From: Lachnoclostridium sp. UBA1175
GTDB taxonomy: Bacteria; Bacillota; Clostridia; Lachnospirales; Lachnospiraceae
Assembly (NCBI GenBank): GCA_002311665.1
Contig: DBYX01000005.1
Location: 224,857 to 288,856 of the forward strand
Direction of reading: 5' to 3'
DNA: 64,000 bases
This document shows positions 24,193 through 33,549 of the stretch, in pieces (position 1 is the stretch's first letter; each line of letters opens with the position of its first letter). Under the pieces are notes generated by a model. The model was not told the DNA's origin, made no database searches, and was given only the letters and a program-made list of their open reading frames with translations. Both the position numbers and the translations under genes were made by a program.

Positions 24193-26655
24193 TTGAAAAA
24201 GCTGGCTGACTTTATTGTCGAGCGAAGAATATGGATTTTTATCGCGGTGATGGTCGTGACCGCGGTGTGCGCAGTGCTGATCCCGAAGGTGGGGATCAAC
24301 ACTGATATGACCAAGTATCTCGCGGACGACTCGCCGATGAAGATCGGCATGGACCTGATGGAGGCGGAGTTTCCCGAGGCGGAGGAGGATTACACGATCC
24401 GCGTGATGTTCCGCGGGCTGACCGAAGAGCAGAAGACCGCGATGCAGGAGAGACTCGCCGGGATCCCGTATGTCACGAAGGTGGACTACAAGCCGGACGA
24501 TGAGGCGTACAACAAGGACGATTACGTCAGGTACGTTCTCCACACGGACTATGATTACGAGTCCGACGAGGAGCAGTCGATCGAGGCAAAGCTCACATCG
24601 GATTTTGCGGAAAATGAGATGAAGTTCACGGACGACAGCGGCGACCACCCGAACATTCCGACATGGGTGCTCATCGGCGTTGTCATCATCCTCACGGTGA
24701 TCCTGATCATCATGTGCAACTCGTGGGTTGAGCCGTTTTTGTTCCTGTTCACCATCGGGGTTGCCGTCGTGATCAACCTCGGGTCCAACATCATCATGGG
24801 CTCGATCACGGAGACGACATTTTCCGTGACTGCGATGCTCCAGCTGGTGCTCTCGATGGATTACTCGATCATCCTGGCGAACCGCTACCGCCAGGAGCTC
24901 GCGAAGAACGAGGACAGGAAGGCCGCGATGAAATCGGCCGTCACGGGCGCATTTTCCTCGATCTCCAGCAGCTCGATCACCACGGTGGTCGGCCTTCTGG
25001 CGCTTGTGTTTATGAGCTTTAAGATCGGCGTGGATATGGGCGTGGTGCTCGCGAAGGGCGTGTTCCTGAGTGTGGTATGTGTGTTCCTGATCCTGCCTGG
25101 CCTGTTGCTTCTGTTCTCCGGCCTTCTGGAGAAGACAAAGAAGCCGGCACCGAAGATCCCGACCGGCGGGCTGGCCGCCTTCTGCAACCGCTTCCGCCTG
25201 CCGCTGGCGATCCTGTTCGTCGCGCTGTTCGTGACAGCGTTTTTCCTCAAGGAGCGCACGACGATCAGCTATGCGATGATCAGCGAGGATGCCGTCGCGG
25301 AGGTGTTCCCGAAGGAGGAGACAGTCGTTCTGTTGTACGACAACCGCGACGATGCGAAGATGACGGAGCTCGCATCCCGGATGGAAGAGTGGTACGGGGT
25401 GAAGAGCGCAGTCAACTATTCCAACACGCTTGCGAAGCAGCACACCGCCGCGGAGATGGTGGATGCGATCGATGAGCTCTCCGACAGCATGGACGGGGCT
25501 AACCGCGACATCGTGCCGACGGAGGCGATGTTCAAACTGCTGTATTACAAATACCGGGGCGGCGAGCCCGGGACCGTCACGCTCAGCGAATTTATGCAGT
25601 TCCTGATGCAGGACGTGATGACGGACGAGACATTTGCCCCGTACCTGGGCGATGTGGATGTGGCGTCGTTTGCGCCGCTTATGAGCACGCGCGATCCGAA
25701 TATGCTGAATGCGCCGATGACCGTGCAGCAGATGGCCGGTATGTTCGCTTATGCGACGGACGCTTTCGACGAGAAGAAGGTGGAGCTGATGTATCTCTAC
25801 CGCGCAGCCAACCTTCCGACGACGGAGACGGGCACGATGTCCATCGAGCAGCTGATGAACTACCTGAACGATACGCTGATCTACGACGAGGCGTTCCGCA
25901 CGATGCTGGACGATCCGATGGTCGCCGACATCAAGCGATCGACGGCGGATCTGAACGACGGGATCAAACAGCTGAAGGGAAGCGGCCACTCGCGGATGCT
26001 CCTTACGCTGACACTGCCGGCGGAAGGCCCGGAGACGGATATATTTTACGATGCGGTCAACGAGCAGTGCAGTGACAACATCGGCAAATTCTACCTGATC
26101 GGTTCGTCCGCGATGAACTATGAGATGAGCCGGTCGTTTGACCGGGAACTGCTTACGATCACGCTGCTCACGGCGGTTGCCATTTTCCTCGTGGTGCTGA
26201 TCACGTTCCGCTCGCCGGTCGTGCCGGTTGTCCTGGTGCTTCTGGTGCAGTGCGGCGTGTACATCACGATCACCGTCATCGGCTTCCAGGGGTACAGCAT
26301 CAACTACCTGGCGCTTTTGATCGTGCAGTGCATCCTTATGGGCTCTATGATCGACTACGGTATCCTGTTCAGCAACTATTACCGCGAGGCGAGAAAACAG
26401 GGCGATACCGCGGAAGCCCTGAGGAAGGCATACGCGGGCTCCATTCACACGATCCTCACATCCGGTCTGATCATCGTCATCGTAACGGCGATCTTCGGGC
26501 AGTGCTTCGGTGAGCCGACAGTCGAGCAGATCTGCCGGACCCTATCCATCGGAGCGGCCAGTGCGATCCTACTGATCCTGTTCATCCTGCCGGGCGTGCT
26601 CGCCTGCTTTGACCGCCTCACGGCGGGCAGAAACCGGCACAGAAAGGACAGCTGA
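24193..26655 (+). CDS. MMPL/RND family transporter
   Basis: An 820-residue inner-membrane exporter with two repeats of one helix, an outer domain and five helices. N-terminal helix: about residues 10-28. First outer domain with INTDMTKYLADDSP. First bundle about 155-315 with the proton-relay-like SMDYSII. Second outer domain about 355-640. Second bundle about 645-810 with GSMIDYGILFSNYYREA. Start: TTG at 24193, which fits GAGGTGAT upstream; a GTG at 24184 also lies in frame, and an out-of-frame ATG at 24189 is very short. Likely substrates are lipids, antimicrobials or peptides. Expression is probably set by the divergent TetR. Confidence 0.88.
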   Translation: MKKLADFIVERRIWIFIAVMVVTAVCAVLIPKVGINTDMTKYLADDSPMKIGMDLMEAEFPEAEEDYTIRVMFRGLTEEQKTAMQERLAGIPYVTKVDYKPDDEAYNKDDYVRYVLHTDYDYESDEEQSIEAKLTSDFAENEMKFTDDSGDHPNIPTWVLIGVVIILTVILIIMCNSWVEPFLFLFTIGVAVVINLGSNIIMGSITETTFSVTAMLQLVLSMDYSIILANRYRQELAKNEDRKAAMKSAVTGAFSSISSSSITTVVGLLALVFMSFKIGVDMGVVLAKGVFLSVVCVFLILPGLLLLFSGLLEKTKKPAPKIPTGGLAAFCNRFRLPLAILFVALFVTAFFLKERTTISYAMISEDAVAEVFPKEETVVLLYDNRDDAKMTELASRMEEWYGVKSAVNYSNTLAKQHTAAEMVDAIDELSDSMDGANRDIVPTEAMFKLLYYKYRGGEPGTVTLSEFMQFLMQDVMTDETFAPYLGDVDVASFAPLMSTRDPNMLNAPMTVQQMAGMFAYATDAFDEKKVELMYLYRAANLPTTETGTMSIEQLMNYLNDTLIYDEAFRTMLDDPMVADIKRSTADLNDGIKQLKGSGHSRMLLTLTLPAEGPETDIFYDAVNEQCSDNIGKFYLIGSSAMNYEMSRSFDRELLTITLLTAVAIFLVVLITFRSPVVPVVLVLLVQCGVYITITVIGFQGYSINYLALLIVQCILMGSMIDYGILFSNYYREARKQGDTAEALRKAYAGSIHTILTSGLIIVIVTAIFGQCFGEPTVEQICRTLSIGAASAILLILFILPGVLACFDRLTAGRNRHRKDS

Positions 26656-26717
26656 GCGACGATTGAGGAATCCGACCTCATATAGGTCCCGGTCTGTGCG
26701 TATATCGGGAAAATGAG

Positions 26718-26749
26718 AAAGCGGCGAATGTAACGATTCGTCGCTTTTT
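26718..26749 (+). terminator. Intrinsic terminator after the MMPL gene
   Basis: AGCGGCGAAT pairs with ATTCGTCGCT (one G-U pair) around TAAC, followed by five T residues. Confidence 0.8.
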
Positions 26750-26763
26750 CATATGCACTCTTC

Positions 26764-26792
26764 TTGAAAAAAACGTCCGAAAATGGTACCCT
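26764..26792 (+). promoter_or_regulatory. Promoter for the HAD phosphatase operon
   Basis: TTGAAA at 26764-26769 and TACCCT at 26787-26792 with 17-base spacing, 28 bases before the start codon, leaving a very short leader with a GGGGGGAG site. Confidence 0.5.
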
Positions 26793-26819
26793 TAGAAAAA
26801 TGACTCGGGGGGAGAAACT

Positions 26820-27464
26820 ATGAAGTATCAATACTGTCTGTTCGACCTGGACGGCACGCTGACGGACCCGGCGATCGGTATCACGAACTCGGTTATGTAC
26901 GCGTTGGCGAAGTACGGCATTCAGGTTGCGGACCGGAGTGAGTTGTACCCGTTCATCGGACCGCCGCTGGCGGATTCGTTTATGAAATATTTCGGGTTTA
27001 CCGCGGAGCAGGCCGCGCAGGCCGTCGAGTACTACCGCGAGTATTTCCGCGACCGCGGGATCTTCGAGAACAAGCTCTACGAGGGGATCCCGGAGATGCT
27101 TGCAGCGTTGCGGGAAAAAGGTGTGACAATCGCGTTGGCAACGTCGAAACCGTACGAATTCGCGGTGCGGATCTTGAAACATTTTTCGCTGTACGAGTAT
27201 TTCGACCATTTCGGCGCTGCGACGATGGACGGCCGCATCAGCAGGAAAGCGGATGTGATCGCGGACCTTCTGGCAAGGCTGGGTGACGTGGACAGGAATA
27301 CTGTCCTGATGATCGGCGACCGCGACCAGGACATTAACGGTGCGAAGGCGAACGGCCTCGCGAGTGTGGGTGTGTTGTGGGGTTACGGCTCCGAAGAGGA
27401 GCTGCAGGGCGCAGGGGCGGACTACCTGGCGGCGGAGCCGGCGGAGATCCCGGTGCTTGTTTGA
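26820..27464 (+). CDS. HAD hydrolase, phosphoglycolate phosphatase-like
   Basis: A 214-residue haloacid dehalogenase-type phosphatase of the Gph/PGP group. Motif I is DLDGTLTD, motif II ATSKP, the Lys is in the SRKAD region, and motif III/IV is GDRDQDINGAKANG. A helical cap lies at about residues 18-80 (type C1). The length is right for phosphoglycolate phosphatase or pyrophosphatase PpaX-like enzymes; the exact substrate is unknown. It is the first gene after the promoter at 26764 and is followed by the YcaQ-like gene. Confidence 0.85.
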   Translation: MKYQYCLFDLDGTLTDPAIGITNSVMYALAKYGIQVADRSELYPFIGPPLADSFMKYFGFTAEQAAQAVEYYREYFRDRGIFENKLYEGIPEMLAALREKGVTIALATSKPYEFAVRILKHFSLYEYFDHFGAATMDGRISRKADVIADLLARLGDVDRNTVLMIGDRDQDINGAKANGLASVGVLWGYGSEEELQGAGADYLAAEPAEIPVLV

Positions 27465-27534
27465 AAACAAGAGAGTGAGCGATGCGATGGAGCCGGGCGT
27501 GTCGCTTTTGGAACTGTAACGCAGGAGACGGAAA

Positions 27535-28734
27535 ATGATCACGATTTCCAATGAGACTGCCCGGAATTTCCTCGTGAATTATCAAGGGCTAAATGATTTC
27601 GGGCAGTTTGAAGGCTACGAGGGCGTGAAGCGCTTTATGGAGCGGGTGCGGTGCATCCAGTACGACCCGCTCAACGTCGTGGGAAGAAATCCGGACCTGG
27701 TGCTGCAATCGCGTGTCCGCGGCTACCGCCAGGAGATGCTCTACGACCTTTTGTACAAGGAGCGTTTCCTTGTCGACGGCTTCGACAAGGTGATCTCGAT
27801 CATCCTAACGGAGGACTACCCGAGCATGGCGCGCATCCGCAAGGCGACGACCGACGAACTGGTCGGCGTTTTGGAGAAACGCGGCTCGTCGGAGGCGCTC
27901 ACGATCCTGGACGAGACGCTTGCATATGTCCGTGAGAACGGGCCGCTGCCGGCGAACCGGATCGACATCGGCGGCCGGGCGGAGAAGGGCGGCTGGGGTC
28001 ACAGCAAGCTCTCGAGCGCGGCGCTCGACTACCTGTATCACAGCGGAAAACTGGGCATCCACTCTAAGTTGAAGACGCAGAAGGTGTATGACCTGAGCGA
28101 GAGGCTGTATCCGCCGGAGATCCTGAGTGCGGGGGAACCATTTTCCGACGAACACGAATTCCTGCGGTGGTACGTAAAGCGCAGGATCGGAAGCATCGGA
28201 ATGGTGTGGAACAGAAACACCGGCGCGTGGCTGTGGCACTACCTGTACAGCCGTCATCCGCGCGAGGAGATCATACGGGAGCTTGTCGCGGACGGCGAGC
28301 TTACGGTGGTGCGGGTGGAAGGCGTGAAGGAGCCGTTCTACATCCGCCGGGAGGACGAGAGTCTGCTCGGAAAGAGCACGGAGAGCACCACGGCGCAGTT
28401 TATCGCACCGCTTGACAATTTCATCTGGGATCGCGGCATCACGGAGGAGATCTTCGGCTTCAAGTACTCCTGGGAGGTGTACACGCCGGCTGCGAAGCGG
28501 CAGTACGGCTACTATGTGCTGCCCGTATTGTACGGAAACCGCTTCATCGCGCGGTTTGAGCCGGAGAAGAACAACGGTAAGGCACCGCTGGCGATCAAGA
28601 ACTGGTGGTGGGAGAAGGACATCACCGTGACGGACGAGATGCTCGCAGCGGTCGGGGACGCGTTCCGCAGGTTCAGCGATTACCTCGGCGTTCCGATGAT
28701 GAAGAATGAGGACTGGAAAGGAATTATGTTATGA
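27535..28734 (+). CDS. YcaQ/AlkX-like winged-helix DNA glycosylase family protein
   Basis: A 399-residue protein of the HTH_42/YcaQ family. Characterised members are DNA glycosylases that unhook interstrand cross-links or remove bulky adducts. Supporting features are the N-terminal segment with CIQYDPLNVVGRNPDLVLQSR (the Gln-containing active-site strand), tandem winged helices in the middle, and the C-terminal FIAPLDNFIWDR followed by YGYYVLPVLYGNRFIARFEPE. The ATG at 27535 follows GGAGACGGAAA. Its stop overlaps the next start by four bases, so it is translationally coupled to the acetyltransferase. Confidence 0.85.
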   Translation: MITISNETARNFLVNYQGLNDFGQFEGYEGVKRFMERVRCIQYDPLNVVGRNPDLVLQSRVRGYRQEMLYDLLYKERFLVDGFDKVISIILTEDYPSMARIRKATTDELVGVLEKRGSSEALTILDETLAYVRENGPLPANRIDIGGRAEKGGWGHSKLSSAALDYLYHSGKLGIHSKLKTQKVYDLSERLYPPEILSAGEPFSDEHEFLRWYVKRRIGSIGMVWNRNTGAWLWHYLYSRHPREEIIRELVADGELTVVRVEGVKEPFYIRREDESLLGKSTESTTAQFIAPLDNFIWDRGITEEIFGFKYSWEVYTPAAKRQYGYYVLPVLYGNRFIARFEPEKNNGKAPLAIKNWWWEKDITVTDEMLAAVGDAFRRFSDYLGVPMMKNEDWKGIML

Positions 28735-29252
28735 GTACCGATATTGTCGAAGCAGCGACCGGGGAGAAATATGAGATCCTGAAGGCGACCGAGGAGGACC
28801 GGAGCGAGATCCTGGCGCTTTACAGGGCGCAGCTGGGGCGGGAATACTGCGCGTGGGATGAGGACTATCCGGGTGATGAGACGATCGATTTTGACCTCTC
28901 GCGGGACGCTCTTTTTGTGTTGAAAATGAACGGGCGCATCAAGGCGGCCGTTTCGCTCGAGGAGGATGAGGATGTCGACAGACTCGACTGCTGGGACGAA
29001 AGTCTTGCTCCGGAGGGAGAGATTGCACGGATCGCGGTGCTTCCCGAGGAGCAGTGCAAAGGACTCGGGCGGATTATGATCCGGTACGGTATGGACGAGT
29101 TGAAACGGAGGGGCTATCGCGGCATCCACATGCTTGTGAACAAGTACAATGTGAAGGCAATCCGGTGCTATGCGGTGTTCGGGTTCCGCATCGTCGGCGA
29201 GTGCCATATGTACGACCAGGATTTCCTGTGCTATGAGAGAGACCTGTCCTGA
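28731..29252 (+). CDS. GNAT family N-acetyltransferase
   Basis: A 173-residue acetyltransferase. The acetyl-CoA site is recognisable (IARIAVLPEEQCKGLGRIMIRYGMDELKRRG, about residues 98-128), followed by NVKAIRCYAVFGFRIVGECHMY. The substrate is unknown. The start codon overlaps the stop of the glycosylase gene (ATGA), so it forms an operon with it. No terminator is seen, but a new promoter lies downstream at 29359. Confidence 0.85.
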   Translation: MSTDIVEAATGEKYEILKATEEDRSEILALYRAQLGREYCAWDEDYPGDETIDFDLSRDALFVLKMNGRIKAAVSLEEDEDVDRLDCWDESLAPEGEIARIAVLPEEQCKGLGRIMIRYGMDELKRRGYRGIHMLVNKYNVKAIRCYAVFGFRIVGECHMYDQDFLCYERDLS

Positions 29253-29344
29253 AACAGGATCGGCTTATGCTCTTGTGATGTATTCGGGGCTTTAGCTGAC
29301 TTCGGTACAGGTGCGGTCCGTATGACCGGAGTCACGGTAAGGAT

Positions 29345-29387
29345 GTGACTGCAGTCACTTGCGGAGGCCGCCGTGAGGCAGTATAGT
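29345..29387 (+). promoter_or_regulatory. Perfect 14-base palindrome abutting a promoter
   Basis: GTGACTGCAGTCAC (29345-29358) is a perfect palindrome that ends exactly where a promoter begins: TTGCGG at 29359-29364, 17 bases, TATAGT at 29382-29387. The placement is that of an activator or repressor operator. Confidence 0.5.
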
Positions 29388-29420
29388 GTTCGTGTAAGAA
29401 CACAGGGTCGGAGGCGTGAT

Positions 29421-29849
29421 ATGAAGAGAAAGGCGGTTGTGGGAATTGTTTTGCTGGCGCTGCTTGTTGCGGGGGGAATGATCTACCTTCTGTACAGTGG
29501 GACCGGCGGGTTTCGTTACCGGTCGAGCGGAGTGATGAACATGAGTGTTGAGAGCGGTAATTCCGTATCCAAGTCGTTCAGCTTCGGGATGATGAAGGGA
29601 CAGAAGGTGTTCCGGATGAAGTATGACGGGCACGAGGACGGTCGCCTTGTGTACAGCGGCAAACTCGACACGGGCAAACTTACCGTCTACTATGACGACG
29701 ACGGAACGAAGAAGGAACTGTTCACAGTGGAAGCCGGCGGGCCGGTGGAAACCGCATCCGTTAAGCTGACAGAGAAAGGATCGGTCTACATCATCGTGGA
29801 GACCGACGGCAAATGCGAAGGCGGAAAGCTGGAATTCGAAATTCAATAA
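29421..29849 (+). CDS. Small secreted or membrane-anchored protein, unknown
   Basis: A 142-residue protein with an N-terminal hydrophobic helix (residues 6-25, VVGIVLLALLVAGGMIYLLY) and a short outer beta-sandwich-like domain (GKLDTGKLTVYYDDDGTKKELFTVEAGGPVETASVKLTEKGSVYIIVETDGKCEGGKLEFEIQ). No lipobox Cys, so it is anchored by the helix or cleaved by signal peptidase I. GGAGG at 29410-29414 fixes the ATG at 29421. It is a single-gene unit with its own promoter, palindrome and terminator. Confidence 0.72.
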   Translation: MKRKAVVGIVLLALLVAGGMIYLLYSGTGGFRYRSSGVMNMSVESGNSVSKSFSFGMMKGQKVFRMKYDGHEDGRLVYSGKLDTGKLTVYYDDDGTKKELFTVEAGGPVETASVKLTEKGSVYIIVETDGKCEGGKLEFEIQ

Positions 29850-29858
29850 GTGCTTGCG

Positions 29859-29886
29859 AAGGAGAACCGGAGGGGTTCTCCTTTTT
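29859..29886 (+). terminator. Intrinsic terminator
   Basis: AAGGAGAACC pairs with GGTTCTCCTT, followed by five T residues. The next bases, CATTTTCCG, repeat those following the terminator at 3343. Confidence 0.85.
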
Positions 29887-30051
29887 CATTTTCCGTATCG
29901 CACAACAAGGCGAAAGCTGCGGATCGCGGACGGGCGCGCCCCTCGAAAACGCTTGAACGGACAGGCTTTTCATGGTAAAATTAAGCGTTAAATCGTGCTT
30001 TCGGAAAGGATCAACTGCCGCCGGAACAGGGCGGGCCGGAAAGGAGAATAT

Positions 30052-31104
30052 ATGGAACCCGAAGTTATTGTTGAAGAGTGGTCACCGGTCGGTGAGATGC
30101 AGGCATTTGTCGAAAAATCGGACAGAACGTATTTCTTCTACATCTGGATGAACCCGCAGAGCGAACACCCCGTGATCAAGGCGTGCTGGATCTGCAACCG
30201 GGTGAAGGCGCCCAAGGGGATGGAGGATGCCTTCGCGACGGAGGGCGGCGAGCCCTGTATGCCGGCGGAGTATGTCGCGCACGAACTCGGCGGGATCGAA
30301 CTGGACGAGTCCTCGCTGAGCATTCAGTGGTTCGAGGAGGGAGATGCGGCAGCACTTCTCTCGGACGGCAAGCTGATTGCCGTGATTCCCGGTTTCAGCG
30401 GCTACAACAATTTCCACGGATACTCGATCTACGCCAAAGGTATGGGACCCTTTGCGTGGTCGTTAGAGCAGGCGAAGGAGCGCTTCGAGGCGGTGGTGGC
30501 GAGGAGCCGTGAGTTCTGGGCGTACTTCGACGAGGACGATTACTGGGGCAAGGTTCAGGAGAGCCAGATGAAGTCCCTGGAGGTATTTTTCGGACGACAC
30601 GAAAAATACTATGCGATCGACAACAGTACATTCCCTCCGAAGGCGCTCGTGCAGGGCAGAGCTAACGGCCTGTTGTACGGGATCACGCTCGGTGTGAGTA
30701 TGATCCCGATGCCGAGGGTGGAGATGAATTATGAGGATGACTACCGTGATTACCGCCGAATGGAGCTGGGCTTTGCGTGCGACGAGCGGTATGAGCCGCA
30801 GCTCCGGGATGTTTTTTCGGCGATATCCTTCCTGTCCTCCTTCCCGTGGCTCGAGCAGACCTTCCTCGGACACGGACACACGATACCTTTTGACGGGATC
30901 CCGGGGTACAAGTATTTTCTGTTTCTGAACGCCGCGGAGCTTCCGGGAGTTCCGGCGCCCGCGTACGGGAAGTTTATGGATGACAGGGTCAACCTGCTCT
31001 GGCTGAAGCCCATCACCGAGAAGGAATACAAGTTGATCGTAAATAAGGGTGTGGACGCGTATCTCGCAGGCAAAAAAACGGCGGATGTCTACTGCCTGAG
31101 ATAG
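30052..31104 (+). CDS. Suppressor-of-fused (Sufu) domain protein
   Basis: A 350-residue cytosolic protein. The C-terminal half (about residues 180-345) resembles the bacterial Sufu domain. ITLGVSMIPMPRVEM, RRMELGFACDE and especially VNLLWLKPITEKEYKLIVNKGVDAYLA match its final strand-helix signature. In bacteria such domains often occur as immunity proteins to polymorphic toxins, but no toxin gene is adjacent here. The N-terminal part (VEKSDRTYFFYIWMNPQSEHPVIKACWICN) is unassigned. AAAGGAG at 30040-30046 sets the ATG at 30052. Confidence 0.55.
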   Translation: MEPEVIVEEWSPVGEMQAFVEKSDRTYFFYIWMNPQSEHPVIKACWICNRVKAPKGMEDAFATEGGEPCMPAEYVAHELGGIELDESSLSIQWFEEGDAAALLSDGKLIAVIPGFSGYNNFHGYSIYAKGMGPFAWSLEQAKERFEAVVARSREFWAYFDEDDYWGKVQESQMKSLEVFFGRHEKYYAIDNSTFPPKALVQGRANGLLYGITLGVSMIPMPRVEMNYEDDYRDYRRMELGFACDERYEPQLRDVFSAISFLSSFPWLEQTFLGHGHTIPFDGIPGYKYFLFLNAAELPGVPAPAYGKFMDDRVNLLWLKPITEKEYKLIVNKGVDAYLAGKKTADVYCLR

Positions 31105-31133
31105 AAAATACGGAGTGGTAAGGAGAAAAACAG

Positions 31134-33476
31134 ATGAGAAAAACAGTGGTCCTTGTGATCATGGACGGCGTCGGTGAGACACCGGAGGAACTCGGCAATA
31201 TGGTGCTGCGTGCCAACACGCCCACGCTGGATGCGCTCAAGGCAAACTGCCCGTGGACGACCATCAAGGCGCACGGCGGCGCCGTGGGACTTCCGTCCGA
31301 CGACGATATGGGCAACAGCGAGGTGGGGCACAATGCCCTCGGTTGCGGGCAGATCTACTCGCAGGGCGCGAAGCTCGTGAATGAGTCGATCGAGTCGGGC
31401 GAGGTGTTCCGAAGCGAGACCTGGAGAGACATTGTGGGCAGCGTCGTCACGGGGGAGCGGACGCTTCACTTCATCGGGCTTCTGTCCGACGGCAACGTGC
31501 ACTCCAACATCCGTCACCTGCTCGCGATGCTCACGGAAGCGAAGAAGGAGGGCGTGCGCAGGGCGCGCGTCCACGTGCTGCTGGACGGCAGGGATGTCCC
31601 GGCGACATCCGCGCTCGAGTATGTGGGAATGCTCGAGGAGACGCTCGCAAATCTCAACGACGACAGTTTCGACGGACGCATCGCCTCGGGCGGCGGCCGT
31701 ATGAAGATCACGATGGACCGGTACCAGGCAAACTGGCCGATGGTGAAGGCCGGCTGGGACGTGCACGTGCACGGCGAGGGAAGGTATTTTCCGAATTGTA
31801 AGGAGGCGATCGAGACGCTGCGGCAGGAGACCGGTGCGATCGATCAGGACCTGCCCGCTTTCGTCATCGCGGAGGACGGCAGACCCGTCGGCGCGATGGA
31901 GGACGGGGACGGCGTGATCCTCTATAATTTCCGCGGCGACCGCGCGCTCGAGCTTTCGATGGCGTTCGACGGCGACGCGTCGTTTGACAGGTTTGACCGC
32001 GGGTTCATCCCGAAGGTGAAGTACGCGGGAATGCTGCAGTACGACGGGGACCTGAAGATCCCGAAGAACTATCTTGTGAACCCGCCTCGGATCCGTGAGA
32101 CGCTCACGGAGCTTCTGGTGCAGAACGGCATCCGCGAGTATGCGGTGTCCGAGACGCAGAAGTACGGGCATGTGACATATTTCTGGAACGGCAACCGCTC
32201 CGAAAAATTCTCGGAGGAGATGGAGGATTACTGCGAGATCCCGAGCGATGTGCGCTCCTTCGACGAGTGTCCCTGGATGAAGGGGACGGAGATCGCCGAC
32301 AAGGTGATCGAGGCGATCGAAAGCGGCAAGTACGGTTTTATCCGGTGTAATTTTCCGAACGGAGATATGGTCGGGCACACCGGCAATCTCGACGCGACGG
32401 AGATCGCGGTGGAGAGCGTGGACCTGGAGCTTGCGCGCATCAGGAAGGCGTGCGACGAGGCCGGGTGCATCCTGGTTGTCACGGCGGACCACGGCAACTC
32501 CGATCAGATGCTTGAGAAGAACAAGAAAGGCGCCGTGGAGGTGAGAACCGCGCATAGCCTCAATCCCGTGCCGTTCATCATCTACGACGGGGAGGTGCGG
32601 CACGAGTTTCGCGAGGGCAGTTTCGGCCTTGCGAACGTTGCGCCGACGATCGCCGACCTGATGGCGATCAAGCCGTACGACAGCTGGGAAGAGAGCATGC
32701 TCAAGTGGAACAGCAAGGACTTCCGGAAGGTGTTCGACACGATCCCGGATCAGTTCGACAAGTTCCGTCCGCGGTACAGCGAGGAGCTCTTCACGGATCT
32801 GATCAAGTACGCGGAGATCGGACCGGGCAAGAATGTGCTGGAGCTCGGGCCGGGCACGGGACAGGCGACGGAGCCGATCCTTGCGACCGGGTGCAACTAC
32901 AACGCGATCGAGCTCGGAGAGAACCTGTACGCGAAGATGAAGGAGAAGTTCGGGCATTACCCGAATTTCAGCATCGTGAACGATGATTTTATCACGCACG
33001 ATTTCGGCGGACAGAAGTTTGATATGATCTACTCCGCGGCGACGATCCAGTGGATCCCGGAGGAGATCGCATTCGCCAAAACCTTCGAGCTGCTGAAGCC
33101 GGGCGGAACACTCGCGATGATGCTCACCCGGGCGGACTACAAGTCGCCGAACGAGGAGCTGTACGCGAGAATTCAGAAGCTTTACGATACCTACTACAAG
33201 CCCGAGACACCGTACACGCACGGCAAATTCGGCTATACCAACGCGCCGGCCTACGGTTTCACGGAGGTGGAGAGACGGCTGTTCAACGGCGAGCGTGTGA
33301 TGAACGCGGACGAGTACGTGGCGTTCAGCGGGACGCACTGCGACCACATCGTCATTCCCGAGCCGTACAAGACAAGGTTCTTTGAGGGACTGCACCAGGC
33401 GGTGACGGAGGCGGGCAACCGGGTCGTGTTTAAGGACACCTATGTGCTTTATCTGACAAAGAAACCGCCGGCATAA
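31134..33476 (+). CDS. Phosphoglycerate mutase (iPGM) fused to a SAM methyltransferase
   Basis: One uninterrupted 780-residue frame. Residues 1-520 are a complete cofactor-independent phosphoglycerate mutase, interconverting 3- and 2-phosphoglycerate with two manganese ions. The metal Asp lies in IMDGVGE, the phosphoserine nucleophile is Ser62 in MGNSEVGH, then LSDGNVHS, LLDGRDVP, NFPNGDMVGHTG and TADHGNSDQM. After PYDSWEESML a class I methyltransferase begins (FRPRYSEELFTDLIKY, NVLELGPGTGQATEPIL with the SAM loop at 570-576, IYSAATIQWIPEE) and runs to the end. Neither part is visibly broken. I infer a genuine fusion; the methyl acceptor is unknown. AAGGAG precedes the ATG. Confidence 0.88.
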   Translation: MRKTVVLVIMDGVGETPEELGNMVLRANTPTLDALKANCPWTTIKAHGGAVGLPSDDDMGNSEVGHNALGCGQIYSQGAKLVNESIESGEVFRSETWRDIVGSVVTGERTLHFIGLLSDGNVHSNIRHLLAMLTEAKKEGVRRARVHVLLDGRDVPATSALEYVGMLEETLANLNDDSFDGRIASGGGRMKITMDRYQANWPMVKAGWDVHVHGEGRYFPNCKEAIETLRQETGAIDQDLPAFVIAEDGRPVGAMEDGDGVILYNFRGDRALELSMAFDGDASFDRFDRGFIPKVKYAGMLQYDGDLKIPKNYLVNPPRIRETLTELLVQNGIREYAVSETQKYGHVTYFWNGNRSEKFSEEMEDYCEIPSDVRSFDECPWMKGTEIADKVIEAIESGKYGFIRCNFPNGDMVGHTGNLDATEIAVESVDLELARIRKACDEAGCILVVTADHGNSDQMLEKNKKGAVEVRTAHSLNPVPFIIYDGEVRHEFREGSFGLANVAPTIADLMAIKPYDSWEESMLKWNSKDFRKVFDTIPDQFDKFRPRYSEELFTDLIKYAEIGPGKNVLELGPGTGQATEPILATGCNYNAIELGENLYAKMKEKFGHYPNFSIVNDDFITHDFGGQKFDMIYSAATIQWIPEEIAFAKTFELLKPGGTLAMMLTRADYKSPNEELYARIQKLYDTYYKPETPYTHGKFGYTNAPAYGFTEVERRLFNGERVMNADEYVAFSGTHCDHIVIPEPYKTRFFEGLHQAVTEAGNRVVFKDTYVLYLTKKPPA

Positions 33477-33549
33477 ACGTTGCGCGGACATAAGCCGCGT
33501 CTGACCGGTTATATAAAAATCTCCGGCGGGGAGGAGAGGAGGCGTGCCT

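Noticed and set aside
24139..26448. 769-residue minus-strand open frame
   Set aside because: Exact antisense of the MMPL transporter; no independent support.
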